Below, in pieces: positions 24,921 through 35,991 of a stretch of 64,000 bases of DNA. The translations under genes were made by a program, and so were the position numbers. Each line of letters starts with the position of its first letter. Positions within the stretch are counted from its first letter, which is position 1. The DNA is from Zanthoxylum bungeanum (taxonomy: Eukaryota > Streptophyta > Magnoliopsida > Sapindales > Rutaceae), in contig SKCR01023738.1 in the NCBI GenBank assembly GCA_019454045.1, positions 62,001 to 126,000 of the forward strand. Direction: 5' to 3'. Below the pieces are notes generated by a model, which worked only from the letters and a program-made list of their open reading frames with translations, made no database searches and was not told the origin of the DNA.

Positions 24921-26935
24921 TGTTGGACAATTATGACCCATAGCATCACTATTTGTACAGATCATGGTGTTGTTGTACAAATTAACTATGTGACAAAGGA
25001 AATTGCCCTTTTATCATTTGTAATTGGATTACCTAGATATATAAATGATATAAGGTCATTATGATTAGTTTCGGATTGAGATGATATGAGACAGTATCAA
25101 TCCACGAAGGTTTAATCATTAAATATCCCTAGTCAGAGTATTATCGAGATTGGACATCGATAATGCGTAAAAGACTAGTATTACACTTGTGCGCGTTATG
25201 GGAGCATAACGACATAGTTCTCATATATTTGGGTATAGGATACTCATGCAAGTGTAATAGGAGGTTGTGTTTACCGATAGTACGGAATAGCTTCGCTCTA
25301 GATAGACCCCTCGGAATTCCATTGGTAGTATGACTATGTGTCTATGGAAGTCCGAATCAGGGTAGGTGTATTTGGTCTTAACCTGAGACTTGCACCGCTA
25401 ATACTTGCGACAATCAGTATACTTTGGTTTTGGTCGTCCAGGGCTTCAACAGGTTCTGTGTATGTCTCTTCCGGGTATATTGAGAATCGTAGTGTATTGG
25501 GTGTGATGTCGAGATGGAAGTATCACTCCAGTCATAGTGGAGATGATGATCACGTAGGATACGGAACTGGTGCTCTTTTATGCTGCAGCTATCGGGATAT
25601 TATGACTAGGTCATGTTTATCCGATTATAGAGACTAGTTACAGAGATCCGATATGTGCTTCGTACGGGGAAGACACAATTCCCGCCTCAGGCCTAGCGCG
25701 TGACATCCGATACTGGATTGTTATACGCAATACTACATATACTACACCTGATATAGATCACATATTCCTTTAAAAATATTTCTGGAGAATTGGGTAGGCA
25801 CGATGCTTTGCTAGAAGCCACCATGTCTTGTAAATCGGTAAAAACGTAGTACTAGGTACGTACGTGTTCGGATAGTCCGACGACCGGATTTACTGCCAAC
25901 ATATCCGGGGATCTCATGGGTCGCTTCCCGAAGATTCACCGATGACGTATGTCTCACACTTTATTAATTTATGATTAATTAGATGAGAGAAAAAATTAAT
26001 CTGGGATTAATTACGCAAATATTTTATCTGGGATAAAATATTATTTAAAGAGAGAGAACGATTAATTTGGAATTAATCGATAAAATAATATATTCGATAT
26101 ATTATACGAAATTGGATTTCGACGCGGAATTAAAATTAGATTTTAATTCAGGCAATCGATTAATTTAGAATTAATTCGCTATCGATGTGAATAGTAATTT
26201 TGCTAGGCAAAATTATTTAATTGAATTTGATTTAATTACGTCGCAATGGAAAATTCGTTAATTCGGAATTAGTGAACCCGAGCCCGGGATTGTTTGTGGG
26301 CCCACTCGCATTTCGAATTCAAGTGCGGCCCATAAGTCACATCACGCGTCACATCACATCGTACGTCATTCAAGTGATGGATGTCTTGTCACTTTGAGTG
26401 ATTGACATGCAGTCACTATTCATGAAAGAAGTGGTTGTGAGACATTTAATGAAATTTTGGCTCCAAATTTGGTTTGACTTTTGAAAGACATATACCAAAT
26501 TTTTGGTAATTAATTTTTCATTATTGTTTTTAGAAAACAAAAACACATCTCTCTCTCTCTCTTCTCCTCTAGTTTCGGCCAAGGGCCATTTTCTTTCTTA
26601 ATTTTGGGCAAGGCCGAGAGTTAGCAAGAAGGAAAAGGAAGAATTTGCGGCAAATTTTTCCGAGTGCTAGCACACATTAGGATTCTTACGAAGTTGATAG
26701 GGAAACCCACCCGTGGGCATGGAATGCACACCCAAGCTTGGAGCTTGGCCGAGCAAATGGAGCACAAAAATGGGGGCATTGCCGAGAGCACCATGGAAGG
26801 AAAGCTTGGAGATTTTTGTTGTTCCTCGTATCGCAAAAGCTGATCAATGTAAGTATGATTCCGCCATACTTCTTATTGTATTCACACACGTTTCATTGCT
26901 TGAAATCGATCTTGGGACTAACTAGAAACCCAACA
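24921..26935 (+). repeat. 3' LTR of copia B
   Basis: 2015 bp, tgttggacaattatgaccc to ctagaaacccaaca, then TSD atatg. Collinear with the 5' LTR. Confidence 0.93.
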
Positions 26936-26940
26936 ATATG

Positions 26941-27867
26941 TTTGATGGCATTTAACAAAGAAATATTGACCTTCACAAGTTTGAATATTTCATATATTTT
27001 TTGGGGAATGGTTCAATTTCCTAGTTTCTTTTTTCAATACTTGAGGAAATGAAAGTGCATGTGAAAAATCAGTATCCTGGACGATAGGTCTTTGTTCATT
27101 ATCCTCTTCTTCACCTTCAGAAGCTGACTCATTTTCAACTTCAAGAGGTTCTAGAATGCGTCTTTTGATAACCTTATTACTACGAAGAGTAATAACTAAT
27201 TTAACTTGGTCTATGTGTTGACTACCATAACTACCTTTGTTGGGGCTTTGATGACTCTTGGGGTTCAGTTGTGGTTGTCCATGAAACTTTCATTTCTAAT
27301 GAATGGTTAATGTATATATGAATTTAGAAAATGTATCTTTTAAATCACTCACTGTCTGCACAGTTTGGTTATTAATGGCTTCTTGTTTCTCAATGAATGC
27401 ATGCAAGATGTCCTTAAGGGTTTTCTTTGATGGTGGCACATATGGTGCGTAATTTTGAGAATTTTGGAAATTCTGGTGTACTTGGGGAGGTTAATGCAAT
27501 GATTGTGCTTGTTTATCATTATTTCAACTAAAGTTTGGATGGTTTCTCTATCTAGAATTGTAGGTTTTGGAGTATAGGTTTGGATTTGGTCTCTTGAAGG
27601 TATATATGGAACTTACTTGGTCATTGAGACATTCTTGCAAAGCTGGTAAGGTTGGGCAAGTTTGTGTGACATGTTTATTTGAAAGATATGACATGTAACT
27701 TCTTGAATTGACTTGATATGATCACCCTTCCTCATTTCAAATGCCTCAACTTTTTAACTAGAGATGCATATTTAGTAGAAAGGTCATTGTTTTCCCTAAG
27801 CTTAAAGGTGCCTCTATCATATGACTATGGTTCAACAGACGACTCATAAGTGCCAATCGTATCCCAG
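26941..27867 (-). pseudogene. Ty3/gypsy Gag fragment of element D (second piece)
   Basis: Minus-strand frames contain short diagnostic Gag stretches: RNHPNFS preceded by YNSR (near 27540-27570), PPSKKTLKDI (near 27400-27450) and VNISLLNAIKHI at the left edge. These are characteristic of the C-terminal half of Gag in plant Tat/Athila-type gypsy elements. Reading is broken by several stops and frame changes. Copia A separates it from the N-terminal piece on the right; copia B separates it from the continuation at 17041-17111. Confidence 0.75.
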
Positions 27868-27872
27868 TGTTG

Positions 27873-29832
27873 TGTTGGACAATTATGACCCATAGCGTCA
27901 CTATTTGTAAAAGACATTGTGGTTTTTGTACAAATTAACTATGTGATAATGAAATTGAATTTTATCATTTTGTAATTAGATTACTTGTATATATAAATGA
28001 TAAAAGTCCTTATGATTAGTTCCAGATTATAAGATATGAGACAATATCAATCCACAAAGGTTTAATCATTAAATATCCATAGTCGTAGTATTATCGAGAC
28101 TGGACATCGATAATGTAGAATAGACTAGTATTGCACTTGTGCGTGTTATGGAAGTGTAACAGTATAGTTATTTTATATTTAAGTATTGGATACTTATGCA
28201 AGTGTGATAGGAGATTGTGTTTACCGATGGTACAAAACAACTTCGCTCTGGATAGACCCCGCGAAATCCCATTGGTAGTATGACTATGTGTCTATGGGAA
28301 TCCGCTTCAGGGTAGGTGTATTTGGTCTTAACCTGATACTTGCATCGCTAGTGCTTGCGACAATCAATACGCTTTGGTTTTGGTCGTCTGGGACTTTAAC
28401 AGGTTCTGTGTACGCCTCTTCTGGGTTTATTGAGAATCGTAGTGTATTGGGTGTGATGTCAACACGAAAGTATCACTTCAGTCATATGGAGATGATGATC
28501 ACACAGGGATAAAGAACAGGTTCTCTATTATATTGCAACTATCGAGATAATATGACAAGGTCATGATTATCCGATTATAGAGACCAGTTGTTTGTGATCT
28601 GATATATGCTTCGTACGGGGCAGACATTATTCCAGCCACAGGCCTTGCATGTGACATCAGATACTGGATCGCAATACGCAATACTATGTATACTACGCAT
28701 GTTATAGATTAAATATTCCTTAAAGAATATTTCTGGAGAATTGGATAGGCACGGTACTTTGCTAGAAGCCAACCATGTCTCGTAAATCGATAAAAGCGTG
28801 GTACGAGGTACGCACGTGTTTGGATAGTCCGACGACCGAATTTACTGCCAACATATCCAGGGATCTCATGGGTTGCTTCCCGAAGATTCACCGATGAAGT
28901 ATGACTCGAACATAATTAATCTAGGATTAATTATAAGAGAGAGAAAATTAATCTAGGATTAATTGCGGAAAGATTTTATCTGGGATAAAATTCTATTAAA
29001 AGAGAGAGAACGATTAATTCCGAATTAATCGATAAAATAATATATTCGATATATTAAATGAAATTAGATTTCATAACGGAATTAAAATAGGATTTTAATT
29101 CGGGCGAACAAATGAATTTAGAATTAATTCGCGAGCGACTTTAATAGTAATTTTGCTAGGCATAATTATTTAATTAAATTTGATTTAATTACGTCGCAAC
29201 GGAAAATTCGTAATTCAGAATTAACGAACCCGAGCCTGGAATGTGTTTGAGGGCCCACTCCGATTTTGAATCAAGTGGGGCCCACATCAAGTCACATCAT
29301 TAGTCACATTTTTGTGATGGAAGTCACATCAACTTTGAGTGATGTGAGTTGAGTCACTTTTGGTGAAGGAGGTAGTTGAGAGCATTAAATGCAATTTTTG
29401 GCTCTCAACCCTTTTGGTTTTTGGTGTTGAATAAACCATATACAATTTTTGGTATTTGGCATAAGTTGTAATTGTTTTAGAAACAAAAACACAAGACAAA
29501 ACTAAACCTCTCCTTTTCTTTCTCTCTTGGCAGTGAGCCTCCATCCACCATAGGAAGATTTTTGTTGCAAATCTCTTCCATTGCTAGCACACAAAGAATC
29601 ATACTAGGTGATAGGGAAATCGTCCTTTGAGTTTGGAATCCTTCTCAAGCTTGGAGCTCATCAACTTCATTCATACATAAGGAAAGCTTGGAGACTTTCA
29701 AAGGAAGCAAAATTTTTGTTCTCTACACATCCTCTCTACCGATCTTTGTAAGTATAATTCTGCTATACTTCTTTACGTATTCACATTATTTTATGCTTGA
29801 AATGATCTTGGTTTGACCTTAGAAACCGAACA
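27873..29832 (+). repeat. 5' LTR of copia A
   Basis: 1960 bp, from tgttggacaattatgaccc to aaaccgaaca, then the primer site. Confidence 0.95.
28912..29227. repeat. Palindrome array in copia A 5' LTR (reference copy)
   Basis: About ten adjacent inverted repeats, each with a 3-nt loop: 28912-28934 (10-bp arms, loop tag), 28946-28964 (8, tag), 28973-28991 (8, tgg), 29011-29031 (9, ccg), 29038-29056 (8, tcg), 29058-29074 (7, tag), 29079-29101 (10, agg), 29111-29130 (imperfect here; perfect in the 3' LTR), 29171-29191 (9, ttg), and a last unit near 29209-29226 with one base lost. The 3' LTR copy is at about 37036-37349. Confidence 0.85.
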
Positions 29833-29833
29833 A

Positions 29834-29845
29834 TGGTATCAGAGC
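29834..29845 (+). other. Primer binding site of copia A
   Basis: tggtatcagagc for initiator Met tRNA, immediately after the 5' LTR. Confidence 0.93.
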
Positions 29846-32022
29846 CTATTTAAGCATGAAATTGTATTTAGGGTTTATAATCTTGATTTGGGTATTTTTG
29901 ATTTGAGCATGATTTAATCAAATTGTTTGTTTGAGTATGCTTATATAATGTTAACTTAGAGTTGTTCATGATCAATTTGATGAAAAATTAATTGGATTAA
30001 TTTTCCCCAAATTTTTTAGGCTTGGCCGAATGGTAGTAGAACCCTAGGTCATGGTGATTTTTTGTTTTTAAATCATTGGATGAGTTTAAAGACATGATAT
30101 ATATTGATTTGTGATTTAATTGGATTGAAATCAAAATCGGATATAAAATCATCAAATTACCGTGACCAAAAGAGCATGAAAATGAGTTGATTTTGTTTCA
30201 ATAATGTTGGACATGTGTTGAATATAATAATGCATGATTAATTAATTAAATTGATGTTTTGGAAATGTTAATTTAAATAATTAATTAGTGCAATACATTT
30301 TAATTAATTAAATTGTGATTTTTGGAATATTAAAATTTAATTAGTTAGGCTTAACTTGGAATTGGGCTAAAATTGTTGTATTTGGGCCTAATGGGCTTGG
30401 TTGGGCCAAGTTGGTTTAGGACAATTGTATTGGATCCAAATTGGGCCTAAACCATTCCATAAGTCCAAATATAATATATGGGCCTTTAAATAATTAATTG
30501 GGCCTAATGGGCCAAAATTAATTTTGTGGTAAATGGTGATTCCTTATTGGGCTTTGGTTTCCAAAGTCCATGCCTTAATAAATTAATTGAAAGCCCATTG
30601 GACTTTAATTAAATTGACATTGGATGTTAATTGGGATTTGAGACCCATTAAGATTAGATTTAGAATCTAAGTCGTAAAGGCGCATTAAAAGTGTAATTAT
30701 TTAATTTGGAATTAAATAAAGAATTAGTATTGAATACAAATTAAATCGGATTTAAAATTGTAGTTCGATATAATTCAGGAATTCGTACTTTGAGTACTTA
30801 TTTTTAAAAGGAGTTGGACTCACGCAAATCAAATCGTTGTTTGAACATTGGATGATCACTTAATTCAAAGATTAATTAATTGGATTAGATTGATTGAATA
30901 ACATGTTTTGTGTGAATACATGGATGTGTTGTATGAATAATGTATATCGGATGGATATTAGATGGGTGAGGGCAATTTTGGAATTTGTTGTAATAAATTT
31001 ATAATTTATTAAATTGGACCTACGTGTCCAGCCTTTATCTCTCGATTCTTTGTAATTCTCTTCTCACAAATTCCCCTCAATGTAATGAGGTTTCTTTGAT
31101 GTATTATGTAATTGGGTAGAAGTTAGAATAGTGCTAGCCGGGGAGAGGAAAGAGAGTGATTTGTTCTAGGAACAATTTGTGAGATATCCATCCGCATATC
31201 ATTATTAATTTATTTACCGCGCCTTATTATGCTTTTAGAATGCATGCTTAATGGTGTATAATGAGACCTAATCAAAGATAATTAATTGGTTGCCAATTAC
31301 GCGAAAAACCCCCAACAAATATTAAGTGTTTTCCTTCCATTGAATGATTCATTCTCAAGATCCAAGATTGGCACTGGTTTGTTGGCCAAAGTCAAGACCT
31401 TTGTCTATCGCGGATGTGTTTGAATCATGAAGGCTTTGTTCCATATCGTATGTCTTGCCCAAGTTGTGATTTGTTGGCCAAAGTCAAGATCACTTCTTGT
31501 TCATCGACATAAATTACGAAGCTTTCCAAGGTCAATGGGTCCCGCTTAACTGGAATCATTAAGCTTGTTGAGCCAAAGCCAAGGCTTAGTTGATTCAGAG
31601 GAAAAAGGTTAGGAAAATATATTGGATATATTGGCATATATATTATATATATGTTTCGGACTAGGAGGTCCACCTACCGGATCTAGGAATTGGATGAGAT
31701 GCAATTGATCTTAGAGATCTACCTAGTTAAATATCATACAGCTTGTTGGCCAAAGTCAAGGTTGTGTGTTATTTAATGGGATCATAGCCCACTAGGAAAC
31801 TAAGTTTCCCGAGTACTCAACAGAGGGTTAGAGGCTCGCCGAAAAATAGTGGGAGGCCAGTATTGAATTTGCAATTTTGTTCAAATATTTGGCATTACGC
31901 GCTTTCAAATTATTTCGTCAATTATATATTTATTAGTTGGACTAATATTTTATTATTTTTCTTGTAACAGTTGGACTGCACCCAAATATCGTTAATTGAA
32001 TAGTTTGACTATTGCAATTAAG
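29846..32022 (+). other. Copia A leader, non-coding, with repeated motif
   Basis: About 2.2 kb with no credible gene. The motif ttgttggccaaagtcaag occurs at about 31379, 31471 and 31743, with a variant near 31565, in the same order and spacing as in copia B. Frequent gggcc and aattaatt segments lie upstream. Confidence 0.75.
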
Positions 32023-32832
32023 ATGGCTGGAAAGATCAGAGTTAGAGACATTATCATAGGCGAAAATGTCTTTAATAGCGCGAACTTTCCTGATTGGGAT
32101 ATGAACCTCAGGATTGTCCTGGGGGCTGAGACGATACTCTATACGATAGAGAGACCCATCGGGACTAAGCCCAGAAATGAGCAGCCGCTTGAGCTTGAGC
32201 TTTGGAAGACTCATAGTGATAACAACTCAACTGCTCAGTCCGTCATGCTCGCTGCGATGACCCCTCAATTTCATCGCCAAAACAAGGGATTGGATCCCTA
32301 TACAATGATGGTAAAATTGAAGGACCTTCATCGATCTAACCTTAGATCGCAAAGGTATGAATTGCAGAAAAAGCTCTTTCGCTCACGAATGTCAGAGGGT
32401 ACGTCAGTTGAGCACCATGTGTCACAGATGATTGCTGACATTGAACAGCTAGGTCAGCTAGGCATAACCTTTGAGGCTGAGACTTCTATAGATTTGATCT
32501 TGCTGTCTCTTCTTGACAGCTGGAGCGGGTTCATCATGAACTACAATATGATGAACCAAGACCATACTCTTGGAGAGCTGATGGCAATGCTGCGTGAAAC
32601 AGAAAAAGAGCTGATGAAAGGCAAAAAGTGCGAGGCGCACTTCACTTCAACATCTCAGTCTCCGAGGTCTTGGCCCAAGGCAACTGGAGGTGTAAAGAAG
32701 AAGAAGAAGAAGGGAAAGCTAAATCGTCAAAGTCTTCTGGGAAGGCCAAGGACAAATCCCAAGATGTATGCCTGCAGTATGGCAAATGGGGTCACTGGAA
32801 GCGTGACTGTCGTGAATACAAGGCGCACATGA
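32023..32832 (+). pseudogene. Copia A gag (nearly intact N-terminal domain)
   Basis: Gag packages the element RNA into cytoplasmic particles. I take the ATG at 32023 (MAGKIRVRD) because the frame's upstream extension to 31996 lacks an ATG and the copia B copy aligns from here. The frame runs to 32832 and covers the copia Gag domain, with FPDWDMNLR near residue 24 and EGTSVEHHVSQMI near residue 125. After an (AAG)n run near 32695-32715 the frame shifts, and the zinc knuckle continues in the frame of 32628-33116. There it reads CLQYGKWGHWKRDC (from 32769), with the second Cys replaced by Tyr. RNA binding would be impaired even if the shift were tolerated. Confidence 0.85.
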
Positions 32833-32879
32833 AGGAAATCAAAGCGGGCAAGGCACCGGCTTCAGGTGTGTTTGTTATA

Positions 32880-33116
32880 GAAATAAACATGTCTACTTCT
32901 AGTTTTAAAAAATTAATTTTTGATTCTGGTTGTGGTACTCATATATGTACTGATGTGCAGGATCTGGCGGATAGCATGAGACTGGCCTCAGGAGAGATTG
33001 ACCTCCGCGTTGGAAATAGGACTCGATTCGCCGTTTTGTCCGTTTGGACTTATATTTTGGAACTGCCCTCGAGGCATGTACTTAATCTTCAGACTGTTAT
33101 TATGTACCTAGTTTGA
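32880..33116 (+). pseudogene. Copia A protease remnant
   Basis: Continues the frame of the zinc knuckle. The aspartic protease catalytic triad DSG is intact at 32922-32930 in the context FDSGCGTHIC. The protease would cleave the Gag-Pol polyprotein. The frame ends at a stop at 33116, short of the usual junction with the pre-integrase region, and 33113-33321 carries further frame changes. Confidence 0.75.
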
Positions 33117-33321
33117 CTAGGAATATTATATTTGTATCTTTATTGGCCCAATGTGGCTATACTTTTATATTTAGAAACACTGGGTGTTTTATGTATAAAA
33201 ATGATATGGAGATATGCAGTGCTAATGTGAATAATGGTCTTTATATTTTGAATATAAATCAATCTCAAACATATAATGTAACAAACAAAAGATTAAATTA
33301 ACTAACAAAGATCAAACTTAT

Positions 33322-34203
33322 ATGTGGCATTGTCGTCTGGGACACATTAACAAGACTCACATATCCACACTTTCGAAGAGTGGGTACTTGGACGGATTTG
33401 ATCCAAATTCATATGACGTATGTGAATCTTGTTTATTAGGCAAAATGCCTAAATCACCTTTTAGCGGTAAAGATGTACGTGCTACCGAACTGTTAGCCCT
33501 CGTTCATAGTGACGTATGTGGGCCCATGTCTAGCCAGGCTAGAGGTGGATATGAATACTTCGTAACCTTTACGAATGATGCATTGCGCTATGGTTATGTG
33601 TATCTTATGAGACACAAGTCGGAAACCTTTAAGAAATTCAAAGAGTTTCGACACGAAGTAGAAAAACAGACCGGCAAAAGTATTAAGACACATTACGGTC
33701 AGACCGTGGTGGCGAATACTTAAGCAATGAGTTTCTTGATTACTTGAAAGAATATGGTATTCTTTCACAGTGGACTCCTCCCGAACACCGCAATTAAATG
33801 TATGTCCGAACGAGAACCCAAACCAACTTTGTTGGACATGGTAAGGTCGATGATGAGTCACACAGAGCTACCTATTTCCTTCTGGGGATATGCATTGAAC
33901 AGTGCAATACTTATTTTGAATAAGGTTCTGTCAAATTCTGTTCAACAGACTTCGTATGAAATATGGACAGGAAAGAAACCGGGTTTCTCATTCCTGAAGA
34001 TTTGGGGTTGCTGGGCATACGTTAAATGTTTGGATGGTACCAAACTTGAACCCAAATCGGATAAATGCCTATTTATAGGATATCCTAGGAAAACCAAAGG
34101 ATATTACTTTTATCACCCACAAGAGAACAAAGTATTTGTTGCTCTACATATGATTTTCCTTGAGAGGGAATTCCTAAATACAGTGGTAAGTGGGGGAAAG
34201 TAA
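33322..34203 (+). pseudogene. Copia A pre-integrase and integrase remnant
   Basis: Integrase inserts the DNA copy into the genome. The His-His-Cys-Cys zinc region is present (WHCRLGH, then CESC at residues 34-37 of the 33322 frame), followed by HSDVCGP carrying the first catalytic Asp. A frameshift near 33685 moves the second-Asp motif (SDRGGEY, Asp at 33702) to another frame. A further disruption around 33770-33830 damages the sequence before the catalytic Glu region (TLLDMVRSMM remains readable). The C-terminal half reads cleanly to 34203 (KKPGFSFLKIWGC). At least two frame changes prevent a complete enzyme. Confidence 0.85.
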
Positions 34204-34449
34204 ACTCGATGAAAATCGGAGTGATACTGTTCCTGGCACAGAATCTTTAACGGAACATTAAACAGTTCATCAGGGATGAGACTGTACCACAATCTTCGAA
34301 TACACAAGAACCGCGTAGGTCAGAGAGAGTCAGAAAACTACCTGAGAGGTATGGGTTTCCGATCTCACCTCATGTGGATATTAATCTTATTAAGCAAGAC
34401 GAGCCGGCTATGTATAAGGAAGCGATACAAGGTATCAACTCCGTTTTAT

Positions 34450-35156
34450 GGCAAGATGTCATGATGTCTGAAATGGATTCCATGTACACCAACCAAGTTT
34501 GGACACTGGTTGATGCACCCGAAGGCGTAAAGCCTATTGGTTGCAAATAGGTCTTCAAGAAGAAGACCAACATGGATGGCAATATACAAACGTACAAAGC
34601 TAGGCTTGTAGCGAAAGGGTATCATCAACGACATGGTGTCGATTACGATGAAACGTTTTCACCAGTTGCCATGATTAAATCCATTCGGATTATGCTTGCT
34701 ATTGCTGCATATTTCGATTACGAAATATGGCAGATGGACGTCAAAATCACTTTCCTTAACGGAAACCTTTTGGATGATGTTTATATGCAACAGTCTAACG
34801 GTTTTTTCGTACCAAAACATGCGAACAAGGTTTGCAAGTTAAATCGATCCATTTATGGATTGAAGCAAGCATCGCGTTCTTGGAACCAACGTTTTGATGA
34901 GATCATAAGAGAATTTGATTTCGTTCAAAACGAGGATGATCCTTGTGTATATAAGAAGGTTAGTGGGAGCGCACTGACATTCATTGTCCTTTATGTCTAT
35001 GATGTATTGCTTAAAGGCAATGACATTCCCATGCTACAATCGGTGAAAGCTTGGGTTTCATTAAAATTCTCCATGAAGGATCTGGGAGAAGCAGCCTTTA
35101 TTCTGGGAATAAAGATCTACCGGGATAGATCTAGAAAGCTGCTTAGACTCTCCTAG
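34450..35156 (+). pseudogene. Copia A reverse transcriptase remnant
   Basis: Reverse transcriptase copies element RNA to DNA. The domain reads in one frame from 34572 to 35156 (KARLVAKGYHQ, QMDVKITFLNGNL, RSIYGLKQASRSW, SMKDLGEAAFILGIKIY). An in-frame TAG at about 34548 replaces the usual Trp upstream. At 34998 the first Asp codon of the YVDD active site is tat, giving YVYD, so catalysis should be lost even in translated product. A stop at 35154-35156 cuts it off from RNase H. Copia-type by domain order. Confidence 0.88.
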
Positions 35157-35174
35157 AGCATATATATTGACAAA

Positions 35175-35977
35175 GTGTTGAAGAGATTCAACATGGAACA
35201 TTCTAAGAGGAGACTGTTGCCAGTGTCACATGGTGTCACTCTATCTAAGGACATGTGTCCTAAAACTCAAGATGAGAGAGACAATATGAGTCAGATCCCG
35301 TTCGCTTCGGCAGTTGGATCGATCATGTATGCCATGATATGTACGCGACCTGATGTATCGTATGCTTTGAGCATGTGTAGTCGCTATCACGCCGATCTAG
35401 GTGAAGGTCACTGGATGGCGGTTAATAATATCCTTAAGTATCTTAGACGAACTAAGGATGCTTTCTTAATCTATGGAGATGGAGAACTTGAGATAACTGT
35501 ATATACCAATGCAAGTTTCCAAACCGATAAAGACGAATGTAAGTCGCAATCCGGGTACATATTTAATTTGAACAACGGAGAAGTAAGCTGAAAATCTTCC
35601 AAGCAAGAGACTGTTGCCGATTCAACAATAGAAGGGAATACATTGCTGCAGCTGAAGCAGTAAAAGAGGCAGTTTGGATCCGTAAATTCATAATTGGATT
35701 AGGAGTAGTTCTGTTAGCAACTGAGCCTGTTCCATTGTATTATGACAATAACGGGGCTATAGCGCAGGCTAAGAAACTGCGGTCTCATCAACGATCCAAG
35801 TATGTTCTTCGACGTTTCCATCTGATTCGTGAAATCATACATCGTGGCGATATGAAGATCGAAAAGGTCGCATCAGAGGACAACATTACAGATCCGCTGA
35901 CGAAAGCTATTCCTCAGCAAAAGTTTGAGCGACATGTACATAGTTCAGGTGTTAGATGCTTGAGTGACTGGCTATAG
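35175..35977 (+). pseudogene. Copia A RNase H remnant
   Basis: RNase H removes template RNA during reverse transcription. The connection region and N-terminal part read from 35175 to 35591 (GSIMYAMICTRPDVSYA, then YTNASFQTD at the first catalytic position, where Asp is replaced by Asn). A TGA at 35589 stands where Trp is usual. The C-terminal part reads from 35735 to 35977 (DNNGAIAQAK, ADPLTK-like TDPLTKAI) and ends 15 bp before the 3' LTR, just short of the purine tract. Confidence 0.85.
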
Positions 35978-35991
35978 GCCAAGGGGGAGAT
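35978..35991 (+). other. Polypurine tract of copia A
   Basis: ccaagggggagatt directly before the 3' LTR, overlapping the end of pol in the usual way. Confidence 0.9.

Larger units (their letters stand above)
17117..26935 (+). mobile_element. Copia B: full-length Ty1/copia retrotransposon, defective
   Basis: LTRs at 17117-19117 and 24921-26935, initiator-Met primer site, long leader, degraded gag-pol and a purine tract in normal order. Perfect TSD atatg at 17112-17116 and 26936-26940. It is inserted in the old gypsy D element, whose Gag-Pol reading continues across the site. The first 180 bp or so of the two LTRs show six differences by eye, yet the coding region is riddled with stops, frameshifts and deletions. 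Confidence 0.93.

Noticed and set aside
28288..28512. Recurrent open frame (about 92 codons, MSMGIRFRVGVFGL...) in A-type LTRs, also at 3251-3529, 9123-9401, 25338-25637 and 36409-36687
   Set aside because: Repeated because the LTR is repeated. Most differences between copies change the amino acid, one copy (near 17537) has a stop at codon 6, and nothing suggests selection on the protein.
28709..28891. Second recurrent LTR open frame (MNLREATHEIPGYVGS...), also at 2926-3108, 17940-18155, 36696-37013 and 63676-63870
   Set aside because: Varies in length and frame between copies, with no known domain; best explained as LTR sequence that happens to stay open.
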